Shown in pieces: positions 1 through 11,978 of a stretch of DNA of 64,000 nt. Origin of the DNA: Cordilura impudica (lineage: Eukaryota > Arthropoda > Insecta > Diptera > Scathophagidae). Location of the stretch: positions 35,221,059-35,285,058 of the forward strand of contig OY821518.1 of the NCBI GenBank assembly GCA_963682025.1, given 5' to 3'. The notes beneath the pieces were generated by a model, which worked only from the letters and a program-made list of their open reading frames with translations, was not told the DNA's origin and searched no databases. How positions within the stretch are numbered: the stretch's first letter is position 1; every line of letters begins with the position of its first letter. The position numbers and the translations under genes were made by a program.

Positions 1-440
1 TGAAAAATTTACAAACTTCGCTAATAACACTGCCAGGCTATTTGTGAAAAAATATCCATGGTACTATATGCCTCCTACTCTTCACAAATATTTTATTCAT
101 GGGCCTGAAATTATATCATTATCGCCATTGCCAATTGGTCAGCTAAGCGAAGAGTCTCAGGAAGCCAGAAATAAAGATTTTAAAAGTTATAGGGAGAATT
201 TTGCCCGTAAATGCAGTCGAGAAAAAACAATGGAAGATATCTTTAATAGATTTCTCTTAAGTTCAGATCCGTTTATAACAAGCATGAACAATAGTTCTAA
301 AAAGAAAAAGAGCTAATGCCAAAATCTGCATTGGAGTTGCTTGTACTTCCCAGCAATCAAAATAGCAATGATGAAGATGGAGATGAAGATGGAGATGAAG
401 ATGGAGATGAAGATGAAGATGAAGATGGAGATGAAGATTA
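1..440 (+). pseudogene. Transib transposase, C-terminal part (copy A)
   Basis: The frame is open from the window edge to a stop at 314-316. It carries the C-terminal signature of Transib, the DNA transposon family related to the RAG1 core: KKYPWYYMPPTLHK, then LPIGQLSEESQEARNKDF, where one SEESQE glutamate corresponds to the RAG1 catalytic Glu. YRENFARK and LLSSDPFITS follow. After an A-rich run (SSKKKKS) the frame breaks; reading resumes from about 316 with PKSALELLVLP and an acidic tail made of GATGAAGATGGA-type repeats, ending at 440. The motif order is the same as in the four Transib copies at 40-60 kb, but this sequence is clearly a different subfamily (GQLSEESQEARNKD versus GDLSEEAQEKRNKD). 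The catalytic aspartates would lie upstream of the window. A frameshift in the A-run or a real short C-terminus cannot be told apart here. Confidence 0.85.
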
Positions 441-1020
441 AGATTATTGTAACGAATTAATTTATGATTATGAAATTGAATGTGAAGTAAATACTAACAT
501 TGAAGGTAATAATGATTATAATAAAAAATTGTTGTTTTCAAAAAAAAAAAAAAAAAATAGAATAACCGAATTTAATTAAATTTTTTTTAAATAGTGTGTT
601 TATGGTTATTTATCAATAAAAAAAACAATTAGATTCTCAAATGTTTCATTTTTGAGCAAAATTTTAAAATTTCGAGAAAAAAGGTATGATTTTAATTTAA
701 AAATTTTCTAATAAAAATACATATAAAATATTTATTCCTTATTATTTTTAAAAATATTACTTATTTTTCTTACAGTACATTTAGTATGCTTTAATTTGCA
801 ATTTAACTGAATAATTTATAGCGCACCGTTCCAAAGTTACAGCAAAAAATGTGAAAAAAGAGGATTTTTTACAGAACACAAAATGGCCCATAAAGGGTTA
901 AAAAATGTGTTTTTTCACTCTGTTTTTTTTTTAAATGTTGGTTTTTTATGTATTTATAAATATCCATTAATAAAAGATATTTTTTTTTTTAAATTATGAC
1001 TTCTATGAATTAATCGTAGA
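441..1020. other. AT-rich non-coding stretch, probably Transib A 3' part
   Basis: No coding signal is visible. The stretch has several A and T runs. A GGG followed by TTAA occurs near 890, which looks like a piggyBac-type 3' end but has no visible partner. The 3' terminus of Transib copy A should lie in here, but I could not identify a clean CACTGTG. Confidence 0.4.
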
Positions 1021-1023
1021 AAT

Positions 1024-2915
1024 CATGGCTGCTTTGAACGAGCCGTGTTCGGATGACTTCCTCGTCAAGCCATTACGAGTTCAAAAGATGTTGATGTCGT
1101 GTATATTCCACCTAAATTAGACTATGTGACTGATGAAGAAGATATCGACGATAATCAAATTGCTCTAAATGATGGCAATGATGATTGTGCGAATGAAATT
1201 ACTGGGGAAGCGGAGTTACAGTACGTTCGAGACAATGACTTAATTCCTAATGATACTGAAGAGCCGCAACTGAAAAGCCGCAAAAAGACGTGGAAGACCT
1301 AAAAAAGCTGTTAATCCATCCATATTCAAAGGAAAGGCAGATTTTGAAGTTCCTGATTGGCAGAAACCTGGGATTTTACTTACACCAGAGCACCAATCAA
1401 CGTGGAGGGTTTGAAAAAGGAAGAAATTTGCGCAAAAATTGGTAAGTGAACAATTTTTTTTAATATCATTTAGGCCCGGTTGTTCAATAGACAAACAAAC
1501 CTCAGATTTCTAGCGAATAAATTTGTAAAATTTGTATTGAATTTGACAGAATTTAAAAAATTTATTCGATAGATAGCTTATTCATGAGTTGTTTGACTAT
1601 TGAACAACCGGGCCTTAGTCGTTTTAGAGTCTTAATTTTTAGTTTTTGACTTTGTGACATTGTATTTTGATGGAACATTGATCGAGGATATTACTCACTT
1701 CACGAATTTATGTGACACCAAATGAAATGCGGCACTTCATTGGTATATTGTACCTATCAGGGTATCACACGCTGCCACACATCGATAATTATTGGTCAGT
1801 TCAGCAGGACATGGGAGTACCTATGGTGAAGCAAAGGATGAGCCGAAATAGATTCAAAGTCATAAAAAGATTTCTCCACCTCTCGGATAACATCAATCTG
1901 AACGTAGCAGATCGCTTTGCAAAAGTCCGACCGATTATTGATGCTCTCAATGAAAAATTTATGCAGTTCGGAGTTTTAAGCCACATCTTATCTATAGATG
2001 AACAGATGATACCCTATTTTGGAAGACACTCGTGCAAGATGTTTATTCGCGGAAAACCGATTCGGTTCGGATTCAAATCATGGTGCTTGTATTCAGAGCA
2101 AGGATATCTATTCTTTTCCATACCACACGGTGACTCGACTACTCCCCATGATAAAAATATCGGTATTGGCGCTCAAACGGTTTTGAATTTGCTTGAAAAT
2201 GTATCTGATCCCGATTGTCATATTATTTTCTTTGACAATTTTTTTCCTCCTATCATCTTATGTGTCTACTGAATGAACGCCATTTCTTTGCAACTGGCAC
2301 AATACGTGAAAACAGAATGGCGAAAATTCCATCCGTTGGAATGACAATGCAGCTGTGAATGTCATTACTAATAATTCTACAGTCGAGCCATGGTTCAATG
2401 CTCGAAGATATTGTCGTACGCAAAGGAAAACAGTTGCGATTCCCCAACCTAAAGTGATTCGTGTATATAACCAAGGTATGGGAGGCGTTGACCTTCACGA
2501 CAACGCAGTGGCCAACTATCGAATATGCCTACGAGGAAAGAAGTGGTGGTGGCCACTATGGACCAACGCTCTCGGCAATGCAATGGTCAATGCTTGGAAG
2601 ATGCATTGCATGTTGGCAAAGCATGAAAACACAAAGCCACTTACTCAATTATAGTTTCGTTCTGCTGTTACTACCAAGCTACTGACTTCCAATATAATGA
2701 ACGAAGACATGGAAGATAACGCTGCTGACGTTGGTAAAAAAGAATGCCCTCCTGGTTTCCCACGGATCGACGAAAAAAACCAGATTGTGGTAAAAAGCCC
2801 TCAAAACAAATATTGTCGCTGCAAAGTATGCAAAAAACATACAATTTTTACATGCAAAAAATGTAATGTTTACTTGCACACCAAATTTTTTGATGAATAC
2901 CACCAAACTGTCTAA
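1024..2915 (+). pseudogene. piggyBac-type transposase, degenerate
   Basis: Pieces of one transposase lie in order on the plus strand. A possible start is at 1024. The acidic N-terminus (YIPPKLDYVTDEEDIDD) is followed after a frameshift by an AT-hook-like KRRGRPKK. Then comes the DDE domain: TPNEMRHFIGILYLSGYH, LHLSDN, LSIDEQMIPYFGR (catalytic Asp region), GFKSWCLYSEQGY and IIFFDNFF (second Asp region). The C-terminal RNase-H-like part has YNQGMGGVDLHDN (third Asp region). The cysteine-rich end is CRCKVCKK plus CKKCNVYLHTKFF. The order and motifs are those of the piggyBac family, which cuts at TTAA. At least three frameshifts, a stop after FFDNFF and a MITE insertion at 1473-1614 make it inactive. 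A GTAAGT at 1442-1447 may be a splice donor; if so the MITE sits in an intron. Confidence 0.85.
1470..1617. mobile_element. 142-bp MITE with perfect 18-bp TIRs, TTA target duplication
   Basis: The element spans 1473-1614. Its first 18 bases (GGCCCGGTTGTTCAATAG) and the reverse complement of its last 18 are identical. TTA lies on both sides (1470-1472 and 1615-1617). A 3-bp TTA duplication is typical of PIF/Harbinger elements, so this is probably a non-coding Harbinger-type MITE. It interrupts the piggyBac gene between its AT-hook-like region and DDE domain, so it is younger than that element. Confidence 0.85.
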
Positions 2916-3185
2916 CCTTTTTTGCGTTAATTATTAATATCTTATCAATAAATAACATTTTTGATACAACTAAAAACGAATAAATAGAATTAAAGTTAAA
3001 TATTCGTGAAAAAATTCCAATTTTACACAAAAAAAGCGTAATATTTACTTGCATACCAAGTGTTTTGATGAATATATCCAAACTATCTAACCTTTTTTGC
3101 GTTAATTATTCATATCTTTATCAATAAATAACATTTTTGATACAACTGAAAACGAATAAATTGAATTAAAGCTAAATATTCGTAA
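2837..3185 (+). repeat. Tandem duplication of the piggyBac 3' coding end and UTR
   Basis: A unit of roughly 170 bp is present twice, at about 2837-3005 and 3006-3185. Both copies contain the last cysteine-rich codons (TTTACTTGCA near each start), the TCTAACCTTTTTTGCG stretch and the AACATTTTTGATACAACT stretch. Divergence between the copies is moderate, so the duplication is not recent. Confidence 0.8.
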
Positions 3186-3379
3186 AAAAACGCATTTCTT
3201 TATTTACATATGTAGATCTTGACTTCTGGCCAATGGTCGATTTTTCGACCACTTCATATCTAGAGAACAACAATTAAAAACAAATTTTTTTTTTTTAAAT
3301 TTTTCTAAATTGAGCTCCTAAAAGTAAAAGGAATTCAAAAAATTCCTGCGATTTCTGGTAGCGGCCGATAATGGGTTAA
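3186..3379 (+). other. Likely 3' terminus of the piggyBac element (GGG-TTAA)
   Basis: The non-coding stretch after the duplicated 3' UTR ends with GGCCGATAATGGG at 3363-3375, followed by TTAA at 3376-3379. GGG next to TTAA is the expected right end of a piggyBac element. I could not find the matching TTAA-CCC left end, so the 5' end is lost or too diverged. Confidence 0.5.
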
Positions 3380-4421
3380 AGGCATTTTTCACAACAGAGT
3401 TGATGTTCCCCACCAAAATTATACGTTTTTCGATATGGAAAACCTGAAAGTACTAATTCGACAATTCTGAACGGTCGTTCCAAAAAATTTGCTCTACAAC
3501 ATTTAGTTTCCCATTTTTTTAAATCATACCTTAGGCGTGTTAGTGATAATTAATCATACGCACACCTGCAGTGAAAACACAAACAACGAATCAGCTAATT
3601 AAAAGAGTAAACACAGACAAAGTAAGAATACCAAAAGTTTCCCTAGATGTGTGACGGACGAAGCATGTGTATTGATATAAATATAATAATTTTGAAAAAA
3701 AAAACTTTGATAACGAGCATAAAAGTACCTGTTGATATTTAAATTTAACAAACAAATACAACTACAATCGCATTCGTTTATAGTGTGCTGGTAAATACTT
3801 TTTTGTGGTTGTTTTGTAAAATTATATTTTAATGGCAATTATTGCTTTTTTGAAAAATTATTTTAAATATTTAGTTTTAAATAACATTAAAGGCATCTTC
3901 ATACAGGATTGTATAGGAAACCAGGATGGTATTTGCTATTAAAAATTTTTTTTTAGATATGTCCAATTTGAGATACTCTAAATAATATAGTAATGTAAAT
4001 AGTATGCAAATTTTTTTGTTGTTATTATGTGTGTAAAAGAAGAGAGCATATATTTTCCGAAAATCGTTACTAATCTGTAAATACTAGGCCAGCAAAAATT
4101 CCTTCAATATGGTATTGCTAAAACACATTATTATGGGCTAATTCAGTTTCATTTAGGTTTTCGCTTATTGCTCTTCTTCGATAGCTTTTATATTTTTTAG
4201 TCGATTTTAAATTATATGATTTCTTAAACCATTCAACAGAGATGTTTGTTTCCGCTTTGATCTTGTCGTAGGAGACAAATCTATTGTCGACAATCAATTT
4301 CTTCAGGTCTGGAAGCAGCAAATAATAAAAATCGCAAAATCTAATGAATGCGGTGGCCGAGGAAGAATTTTATACACCATTTGCCGATAATTTGCAATGA
4401 ATATTATAAATGTGTGCACTA
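3380..4421. other. Unassigned AT-rich stretch
   Basis: There is no recognisable gene or repeat. A 67-residue open frame on the minus strand (4118-4321, with DLKKLIVDNRFVSYDKIK) resembles nothing I know and may be chance or an old transposase scrap. Confidence 0.4.
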
Positions 4422-7303
4422 GGGTTGCCCTTCATTATATGAAGAAAAAAAGTGCTCAAACTCTCGGTCGCACACCCCAGAAATATGCGAATAGCAAAAA
4501 AATGTGAAATACTAAGTTTTGATCCAATCAAAAAACATTTAGAGTTGGCTCAACGCGATTGAAAACTTCAAGTGTGTTTTATATGGGGAAAATATGACTT
4601 TCTTGCAGATTTTTCGAAAATTTCGTTCTATAGTTTAATTTTTCCGACAAACTGTTATATAATTTAGGATCAGTATTAAATTATCTCTCCAAGACCCTGT
4701 TAAATTTCAAAATCAAATAAAACCTCGCCAAGAAAAAGCAAATGCCCCAAACCACAAAACTAGGTCATGAAATTTGAGTGCATTTTTTTCAACTTTAAGA
4801 AATTAATTAAAGCCAATATTTTACTTTAGTCTCTATACCTGTAAGCACTGAGATATGAAGTATTATTTTTTACCACCTTGTTACCCTATTAAGCATTGAG
4901 ACCGAAAATGAAATTTTTTTTGATAAAATTTTGAAAACTCCTTTTTCAAATTTTGAAAAATTTTCTAAAGCAAAATTTGAACAAATTGATCTAGATCTTT
5001 AAGGTTTTGTTAAATGTCTACCAGAAATTGACTGTGTGAATTTTTATGTAAATCACTCGGCCAGAATTTTTGTGACAAGGATTTTATTTATGCGGATTTC
5101 GAGAAAAATGGGATTTTTGTATAATATTCTGTAAATGTACTATTTCTAAATACTTTGTATCAAAAATTCATCACATTTCTACTTTTAAATGTTATACTTT
5201 ATCTTAATAGCTTAGCGTTTTGGAAAAAAAAATAATGTGACCCCATTAGCGCTTTTGGAATTGGGGTCATATATGACCCCAAGCTAATAAAAGACAATTT
5301 ATTCAAAAAATTCAAATATTTTGTCGGTGCTATTGAATTTTTAGATGCGACGCCTAAAATAAAATAACCAAATGTGTAGAAGTTTTGTTCCAAAAAATTT
5401 GGGATAAATCCGAGAACGTTAACCTATTATTTGCCAAGGCCAGCTTTGGATTTTAAGATATTTTTAAATAAAAATGACCTAAAACGAGTTTTTCTATTAA
5501 ATTTAGAATTTAGAATTTAAGAAAAATAATTCGGTTAATTTTTATTTATTTAACCCTTCAGTGCTCCTGAGATCAAAATTATCCATTGTGATATATCTCT
5601 GGTGCAATTATCTGCTTATTGGTCGCGAATATAAATTAAAACAACTTAGGTCATATGTGTAAAAAATAAGACGCAAATATTTTGTTGTTGCAGCAAAGCC
5701 TATTTTGTTTTTTGAAATTCACTTTGATTTAATTTTGTAATTTATTCCATTAACAGTAGTATTAATTTAATATTACCTTTTATATATATTATTATATTTG
5801 AAATTTACTTTTGTTTAATAAACTATTTAAAACTAAGAAATAAAATGGTAGAAGTTTCAAAACATGTAGGTGACATTGAAGATAATATAAAGCGACCGAT
5901 TATAAAAAATAAAAAAATGTCAACCATTATAAGTAATGGCATCTTCACCGATTGACCTGAATTTTTTTTTTTACGTTTTTTTACAATATCCACCAAATTG
6001 GTGGTTGAGACCGGAAGAAATTCAACTATTACTTTATTACATAACAAAATTGGTTAAAAGTTGTTTTAATTTATATTCGCGAGCAATAAGCAGATAATTG
6101 CACCAAAGATATATCACAATGGATAATTTTGATCTCAGGAGCACTGAAGGGTTAAATAAATAAAAATTAATCGAATTATTGTTCTTAAATTCTAAATTCT
6201 AAATTTAATAGAAAAACTCGTTTTAGGTCATTTTGATTTAAAAATATCTTAAAATCCAAAGTTGGCCTTGGCAAATAATAGGTTACGTTCTCAGCTTTAT
6301 CCCAAATTTTTGGAAAGAAACTTCTATACATTTGGTTATTATATTTTAAGCGTCGCATCTAAAAATTGGACAGCACTTACAAAATATTTGAATTTTTTGA
6401 ATAAATTGACTTTTATTAGCTTAGGGACCCCAATTTATGTGACCCCAATTCCAAAAGGGTTAAGAGAGTCATATTATTTTTTCCGAAACCCTAGGCTATT
6501 AAGATAAAATATAACATTTAAAAGCAGAAAAGTGATGAATTTTTAATACAAAGTATTTAGAAAGAGTACACTTACAGAATATTTCTCAAAAATCCAATTT
6601 TTCTCGAAATCCGCAAAAATAAAATCTCTGTCAAAAAAATTCTGGCGGAGGGATTTACTTAAAAATTAACACAGTTAATCTGCAACATGTATTTAATAAA
6701 ACCCTAAAGTGATATATTAATTTTTTTAAATTTTGTTTAAGAAAGTTTTTTCAAACTTGAAAAAGGAGTTTTAAAAATTTTATCAAAAAAATTTCCAATT
6801 TTCGGTCTCAATGCGCAATAGGTTAGCAACGTGGTAATAAAACAATACTTCATACCTGAATACTTATAAGTAAAGAGACCAAAAAAAGAATGATGGCTTT
6901 AGTAAATTTCTCAAAGTTGAAAAAAATGTCATCAAATTTCATGAACTAGTGTTTTTTTGGCACAAAAGTGGTCTGGGGCATTTGCTATTTCTTGGCGAAA
7001 TTTCATTCGATTTTAAAGTTTTATAACCTGTTGAAAGAACAATTTATTACTGATCCCGAATTATATAACAGCTTGTCGGAAAAATTAAACTATAGAACGA
7101 AATTTTCGTAAAATCTGAAAAAAAGTCATATTTTCCCATATAAACACACTTGACATTTTCAATCGCTTTGCGCCACGACTAAACGTTTTTTGATTGGCCC
7201 AAAACTTTTTATTTCTCAGTTTTTTTGCTATTTCCATATTTCTAGGCGGTGAGACCGACATTTTGAACACTTTTTTTTCCCTCCATATGACGAAGGGCCA
7301 CCC
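4422..7303. mobile_element. Foldback element with ~1.13-kb inverted arms, TA flanks
   Basis: The arms 4422-5549 and 6156-7303 are inverted copies of each other over their whole length, at roughly 85% identity by eye. The outer ends are GGGTTGCCCTTC on the left and, read inward from the right, GGGTGGCCCTTCG. TA flanks both ends (4420-4421 and 7304-7305), which fits Tc1/mariner-like target use but is only 2 bp. The centre (5554-6151) is a TTAA-bounded element. Short open frames at 5199-5393 (minus) and 6262-6507 (plus) are the same arm read twice and are not genes. No transposase is encoded. Confidence 0.8.
5550..6155. mobile_element. 598-bp piggyBac-like MITE at the palindrome centre
   Basis: TTAA at 5550-5553 and 6152-6155 bounds an element starting CCCTTCAGTGCTCCTGAGAT and ending with its reverse complement, with TIRs of about 95 bp. 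TTAA plus CCC/GGG ends fit a non-autonomous piggyBac-type element. An open frame on the minus strand (5823-6047) resembles no known protein. The surrounding inverted arms are symmetrical right up to the TTAA on each side. Confidence 0.75.
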
Positions 7304-7324
7304 TAATAAGTGATACAAAGTAAT

Positions 7325-7390
7325 TTTAAACAAGTAAGAGTGTTAAATTCGGCTGTGCCGAATCTTTGATACCCTCCACCTCGGTTTGAG
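7325..7390 (+). repeat. End fragment of a mini-me/DINE-type repeat
   Basis: ACAAGTAAGAGTGTTAAATT followed by CGGCTGTGCCGAAT and ATACCCTCCACC is a known type of fly repeat terminus. The same start is found inverted at 35575-35630. It may be the far end of the repeat whose other part is at 11139-11978, separated by later insertions. Confidence 0.55.
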
Positions 7391-8365
7391 TCTTGGTAAA
7401 AAATGTAAATGAAAAAGTGAAAAATTTGTTAAACTTAATACCAAATTATTTCAGCAAATTCTTTGGGTTGGTTTTCTTCTTTTCTATTATTTTGGATTTA
7501 TTTCGGTGTTTGCTTTTTGGTCATCGTGGTTGCTGATCGGCATGCATTTAGGTTATATACCTATATGCATGCGTTTCCGGTAATATGACATAACTTCTCG
7601 TTTAATTTAGTTTTTGCTAATTAAATAGCTCGCCCTAACCTCCATTGCAAAGGTAATGGTTGTGTAGAGTGGCTATATACATTAAATCGTACTAATTGGA
7701 GATGGCTGTATAGTTTCTTTTAACTGGCCAAATATTTCTTCATTGCGGCCATATAGGTCGGATGGAGAACCAAAATAATAACCAAAAAAAAACTCTCTCA
7801 ACTTTTTTATTAAATTATTGCCATATATGGAAAACATAGAGAATAAATTTATAATAATAAATATTCAAATTAGGGATGCCAAACGCAAAAAACTAAATGT
7901 TCTAAACATTTTAAATAAAATAATTTGTTCTCTTTATTTTCTGAAAAACTTCAAATTTTCATCCAAAAAAAATTTTGAAAATTTATATATAAAAATAATA
8001 ACATTCTCATCAAATTGCGTTTATTTATGTAACAATTTTATGTTCGCAATTCTTAAATATCATTTGAGATTTTATAAAATTTATTGAATTTAAATTAATG
8101 TTTTCTGTAGTCCGATTCTGTAAATTTCAACGATCCGACAATCGCAAAATATATCGACAGCTATTGTTGGTTGCACTACGAATTAAGTGATTCAGTAAGT
8201 ACATACGTCTTAACGACAGTCGACAAATCTATTTTTCTATTTATTTAAATTGTAAACGAGTGGCATCTGTGTCAAAATAAGTGGAAAACACAAAGAAGAA
8301 TAGAAAACAACAAATTACTTCGTGTTTGACAAGATGATTTTATTTTTATGTTTAATATCTTTATT
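7391..8365. other. Unassigned AT-rich stretch
   Basis: No gene or clear repeat is visible. The 89-residue open frame at 7818-8087 is Lys/Asn/Phe/Ile-rich, as expected for chance frames in AT-rich DNA. Confidence 0.4.
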
Positions 8366-10533
8366 TTTTTACTAATATTTCTGCTTATTTATTTGAAAAT
8401 TAAATAATTGGGCAATTCACAATAGGTGTTGTATCGTTGGATCTGTTGTATCGTGTATTACTTTACAATAGTGTAAAATTGTTATTGGTAATTTGCATTG
8501 AAAGATCTGATACAGCGATACAACTTCATTTGCTGTGTTTAGTAAATGTTATATATTGTATCATAACATATCAGTCCCAAGTGAATGCTAGTTTCTATGA
8601 AAAAGAAAAAACAAATACATACAATTTTAACAGCATAAATAATTATAAAATATCAAATGACAAATAATGCAAATAACGAAAAATTTATTTATATAAAAAT
8701 TAATGTTTATATTTTTAGTATGTATTTTCTCTTTCAGTCTCAACCAAAACATTTTAACTTTTTTTTTGTATTCTAGATTAAAATGGAAGAGGTACGTAAC
8801 TAAAACGCTAGGGTATATCTTATGACCAAAAAGCAAACACCGACATGTGCTTTCTCTTGTACGAAATAACAGAAGTGACGAAGCGACATTTCTTCGTTGG
8901 GTCGATAATTACTAAAGAAAACGTTTTACATTATGAAAATACAACTGACTGTTCACAACAAATGATTGTATTGTGTATTTTAATACAAAATACAATATAC
9001 AACACCCGTTGCGAATTGCCCATATGAATTGAATATGCTATTTAATTTTTTTTTTTTTTATATATAAAAAGTTTTTTAATGAAAGCAAAATATTTCCACT
9101 ATTTTATTTTTATTTATGTATGACGACCTTCCAACCTAAAAATTTAAGTTTTTATCGATTGAATAAACAACAAAAAATGGTTGTCGTTTAGATAACAACA
9201 ACAGCTGAGTTTAACAATAGCGATATCGTTTAAACATTTTACTGATAATTTTGTTATTTTCTTTTTTTTAATGATTCGACTATCGTTAAAAGAAGTTACT
9301 GAATCGCGGTACTGAAAAGCTATTAATTTCTCCTGAATGTCAATATTTTTTTTAAATGTAAAAATTTTTTAAATGTAAACATAGGTATTTGGTTTTTTTT
9401 TTTTTTGGAATTTCAATTTGTCTTTAACGAATAAAATTTATATATTAAAGATGCAATTGATGTCTTGTAAATTTAAAATTATAATTTCCGACGTTTTGAT
9501 TTGATTTTCTGAAATTCAATTAATTGTAATTTATAATTTGAAATTTTTAATTCTAGTTTTTAGAATTGATATATTCTAAAATTTGGATGGAAAATTTAAA
9601 AAGTGCAATTTTGTATTTATGTGAATAATACTGCTTTAGTAATTATAAACAAATTTTAAAAATTAGATGTAATCGCAATCAGATATTTTGTAGGTAAAGC
9701 AGAATAATAATTCTATACAACTATGTAGAACTGTTTTGAAAGCAAAAAACTCATTGATGAACTCGGTAACTCTATTTTGTAAAGAGTTTACTAATATTTC
9801 TGTGTATTTATTTGAAAATGAAATAATGAATTGAATATGCTATTTAATTTTTTTATTTATATAAAAAAGTTTTTTTAATTATAGCAAAATATTTTCACTA
9901 TTTTATGATTTTTATTTATGTATGACGACATTTCTACCTAAAAATTTAAGTTTTTTTCGATTGAATAAACAACACAAAAATGGTTGTCGTTTAGATAACA
10001 CCAACAGCTGACTTTGACAATAGCGAATATCGTTTAAAAATTTTACTGATAATTTTGCTATTTTCTTTTTTTTAACGATTCGACTATCGTTAAAAGAAGC
10101 TACTGAAAAGCTATTAATATTTTAAATGTAAACATATTTGGTGTTTTTTTTTTTTGGAATTTCAATTTGTGTTTAACGAATAAAATTTATATATTAAAGA
10201 TGCAATTGATGTCTTCTAAATTTAAAATTATTTCCGACGTTTTGATATGATTTTCTGAAATTTAATTAATATTTTCTAATTTATAATTGGAAATTTTAAT
10301 TCAAGTTTTTAAAATTGATATATTCTAAAATTTGGATGGAAAATTTAAAAAGTGCAATTTTGTATTTATGTGAATAATACTGCTTTAGTAATTATAAACA
10401 AATTTTAAAAATTAGATGTAATCGCAATCAGATATTTTGTAGGTAAAGCAGAATAATAATTCTATACAACTATGTAGAACTGTTTTGAAAGCAAAAAACT
10501 CATTGATGAACTCGGTAACTCTATTTTGTAAAG
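8366..10533 (+). repeat. Tandem duplication, ~750-bp unit (one copy enlarged by an insertion)
   Basis: Unit 1 is about 8366-9784 and unit 2 about 9785-10533. Both start ACTAATATTTCTG, share GAATTGAATATGCTATTTAA, ATGGTTGTCGTTTAGATAAC and CGATTCGACTATCGTT-type blocks, and end CTCTATTTTGTAAAG. Unit 1 is longer because the 612-bp element at 8410-9021 sits in it, so unit 2 shows the empty site. No coding potential is seen. Confidence 0.85.
8410..9021. mobile_element. 612-bp TIR element, non-coding
   Basis: The left end GGGCAATTCACAATAGGTGT and the right end, read inward as GGGCAATTCGCAACGGGTGT, form TIRs of at least 25 bp continuing into TGTAT. Compared with the empty site in the second tandem unit (AAATAATGAATTG), the target duplication is short, 2-3 bp of A/T, and cannot be fixed exactly. 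No transposase is encoded. A similar end may occur at 36035-36068. Confidence 0.75.
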
Positions 10534-11138
10534 ACAACAAAAAGTTAATATGCCAAACTTATGTTCATATTTGTAAAAGAATAATGAAAAAACATATGAA
10601 ATAAAAGACCAACCCGTGTGTACCCTTAACTTGTTCTGTATGATATCTAGTTGAAAATATTGACATTCATGTTAAAATAGAAATAAATAACTATTGCAAA
10701 GCTAATTAGAACAAAAATTGTGGCGCCATCTACTGCGGCATAGTCACGCTGAGCAAAATGAAGTGACAGTCTGTTAATGCAAAAGAAATGTATTTTCCCC
10801 ACAACAAAATATTGCAGAATTTTATGTAAATAAAATAATATATCGATTTATTACTAACATGCAGTTATTATGGATATGCATATATATAAAATATGTATAT
10901 TATTTGTATTATTTAATATGTGTATGTATATATATATATATGTAAATATTACACACAAAAAATACAACATCAAACGTTATTTTTGTGTTTTTCTCTTTAA
11001 ATAAATTAATACTTTAAATTTTTTGCTAAATTTACATTGTTTTTTTTTTTTTAATAACAACTAGGTATTTTAGCATTATTTGCTTTAGATGTTGGTGAAT
11101 TTTTACTCTCTTTATATTAACTCGTAGTGTCTGCTTGT
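10534..11138. other. Unassigned AT-rich stretch with a TA microsatellite
   Basis: No gene is seen. There is a short TA/TATG microsatellite around 10880-10945. Confidence 0.4.
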
Positions 11139-11978
11139 CGAAAAAATTTTGGATCGATTTTATCCCCTTTCCCGTGACCCATTCTATCCGAAATTTTGCA
11201 GACGGGCTCCTGGTAATAACAGAAATGATCTAACAAATTTTTTTAGTGATGCCAAAACAATGGAAACTTTTAAATTTTTCTACCAAAGTTAATAAAAAAA
11301 ATGTACAAAGGTTAGTTTTTATTATATTATTACCACAACGACCACAAAAACAACAAGTCCAGCTATGACAACAACACAACATTTAGAATAACAACAAGAA
11401 CAATATAGAAACATCATATTTTTAATTTTTTTTTTAATTTTTCAGAGATTTCCCTGGACGCGTTCCACCGATTTTAATGATTTTTGAAACAGGAATCTTC
11501 CCATGGATTTGGTGAATCATTCTCACTAAAAATGATCACTGTAGCTGCACTATTGAGGGCGTGATCGTGACAAGAACAACATAGAAAATTATATTTTTTC
11601 AAGACTTTTTTTATTTCTTCATTCAAATCTCGGGCCCTAATAAACCGATTTGGACGATTTTAAATAGCAAACTTTTCAGGATGTTAATGAATCATTTTTT
11701 ATATCAACGAGCACCCTAGCTGCCCGAGTGATGCCGTCATCGTGATTTCCACAGACGGACAGACGGACAGACGGACATCGCTATATCAACTCCGGTTGTT
11801 ATAAGCATCACAAATATATATATTTTATTGGGTCCAAAATTTTTTTTCTAATTATTACAAACGGAATGACAAACTTATATATACCCTCTGCACACTGGAG
11901 TGGAGGGTATAAAAATGCCATAAAAAATTTTTATTTACTAGATGTTTACACATCTCCCCTGTGATCTGACTCACGTGA
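11139..11978 (-). repeat. mini-me/DINE-type repeat with GTCC microsatellite (minus)
   Basis: Read on the minus strand, the repeat starts at 11978 with TCACGTGAGTCAGATCAC and the palindrome-bearing GATGTGTAAACATC. TATACCCTCCACTCCA follows at about 11890-11916, then a run of GTCCGTCTGTCC units at 11750-11777. TCCGTCTGTCC arrays inside such ends are characteristic of fly mini-me/DINE-1 (Helentron-type) repeats. The same 5' end occurs at 14039, 24759, 36627 and 56203. Confidence 0.65.

Noticed and set aside
4118..4321. Small lysine-rich protein on the minus strand
   Set aside because: Only 67 residues, no family resemblance, AT-rich context; kept as an unassigned frame in the description of that stretch.
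5199..6507. Two similar small proteins on opposite strands (NFYTFGY...)
   Set aside because: They are the same foldback-arm sequence read in two inverted copies; no known domain.
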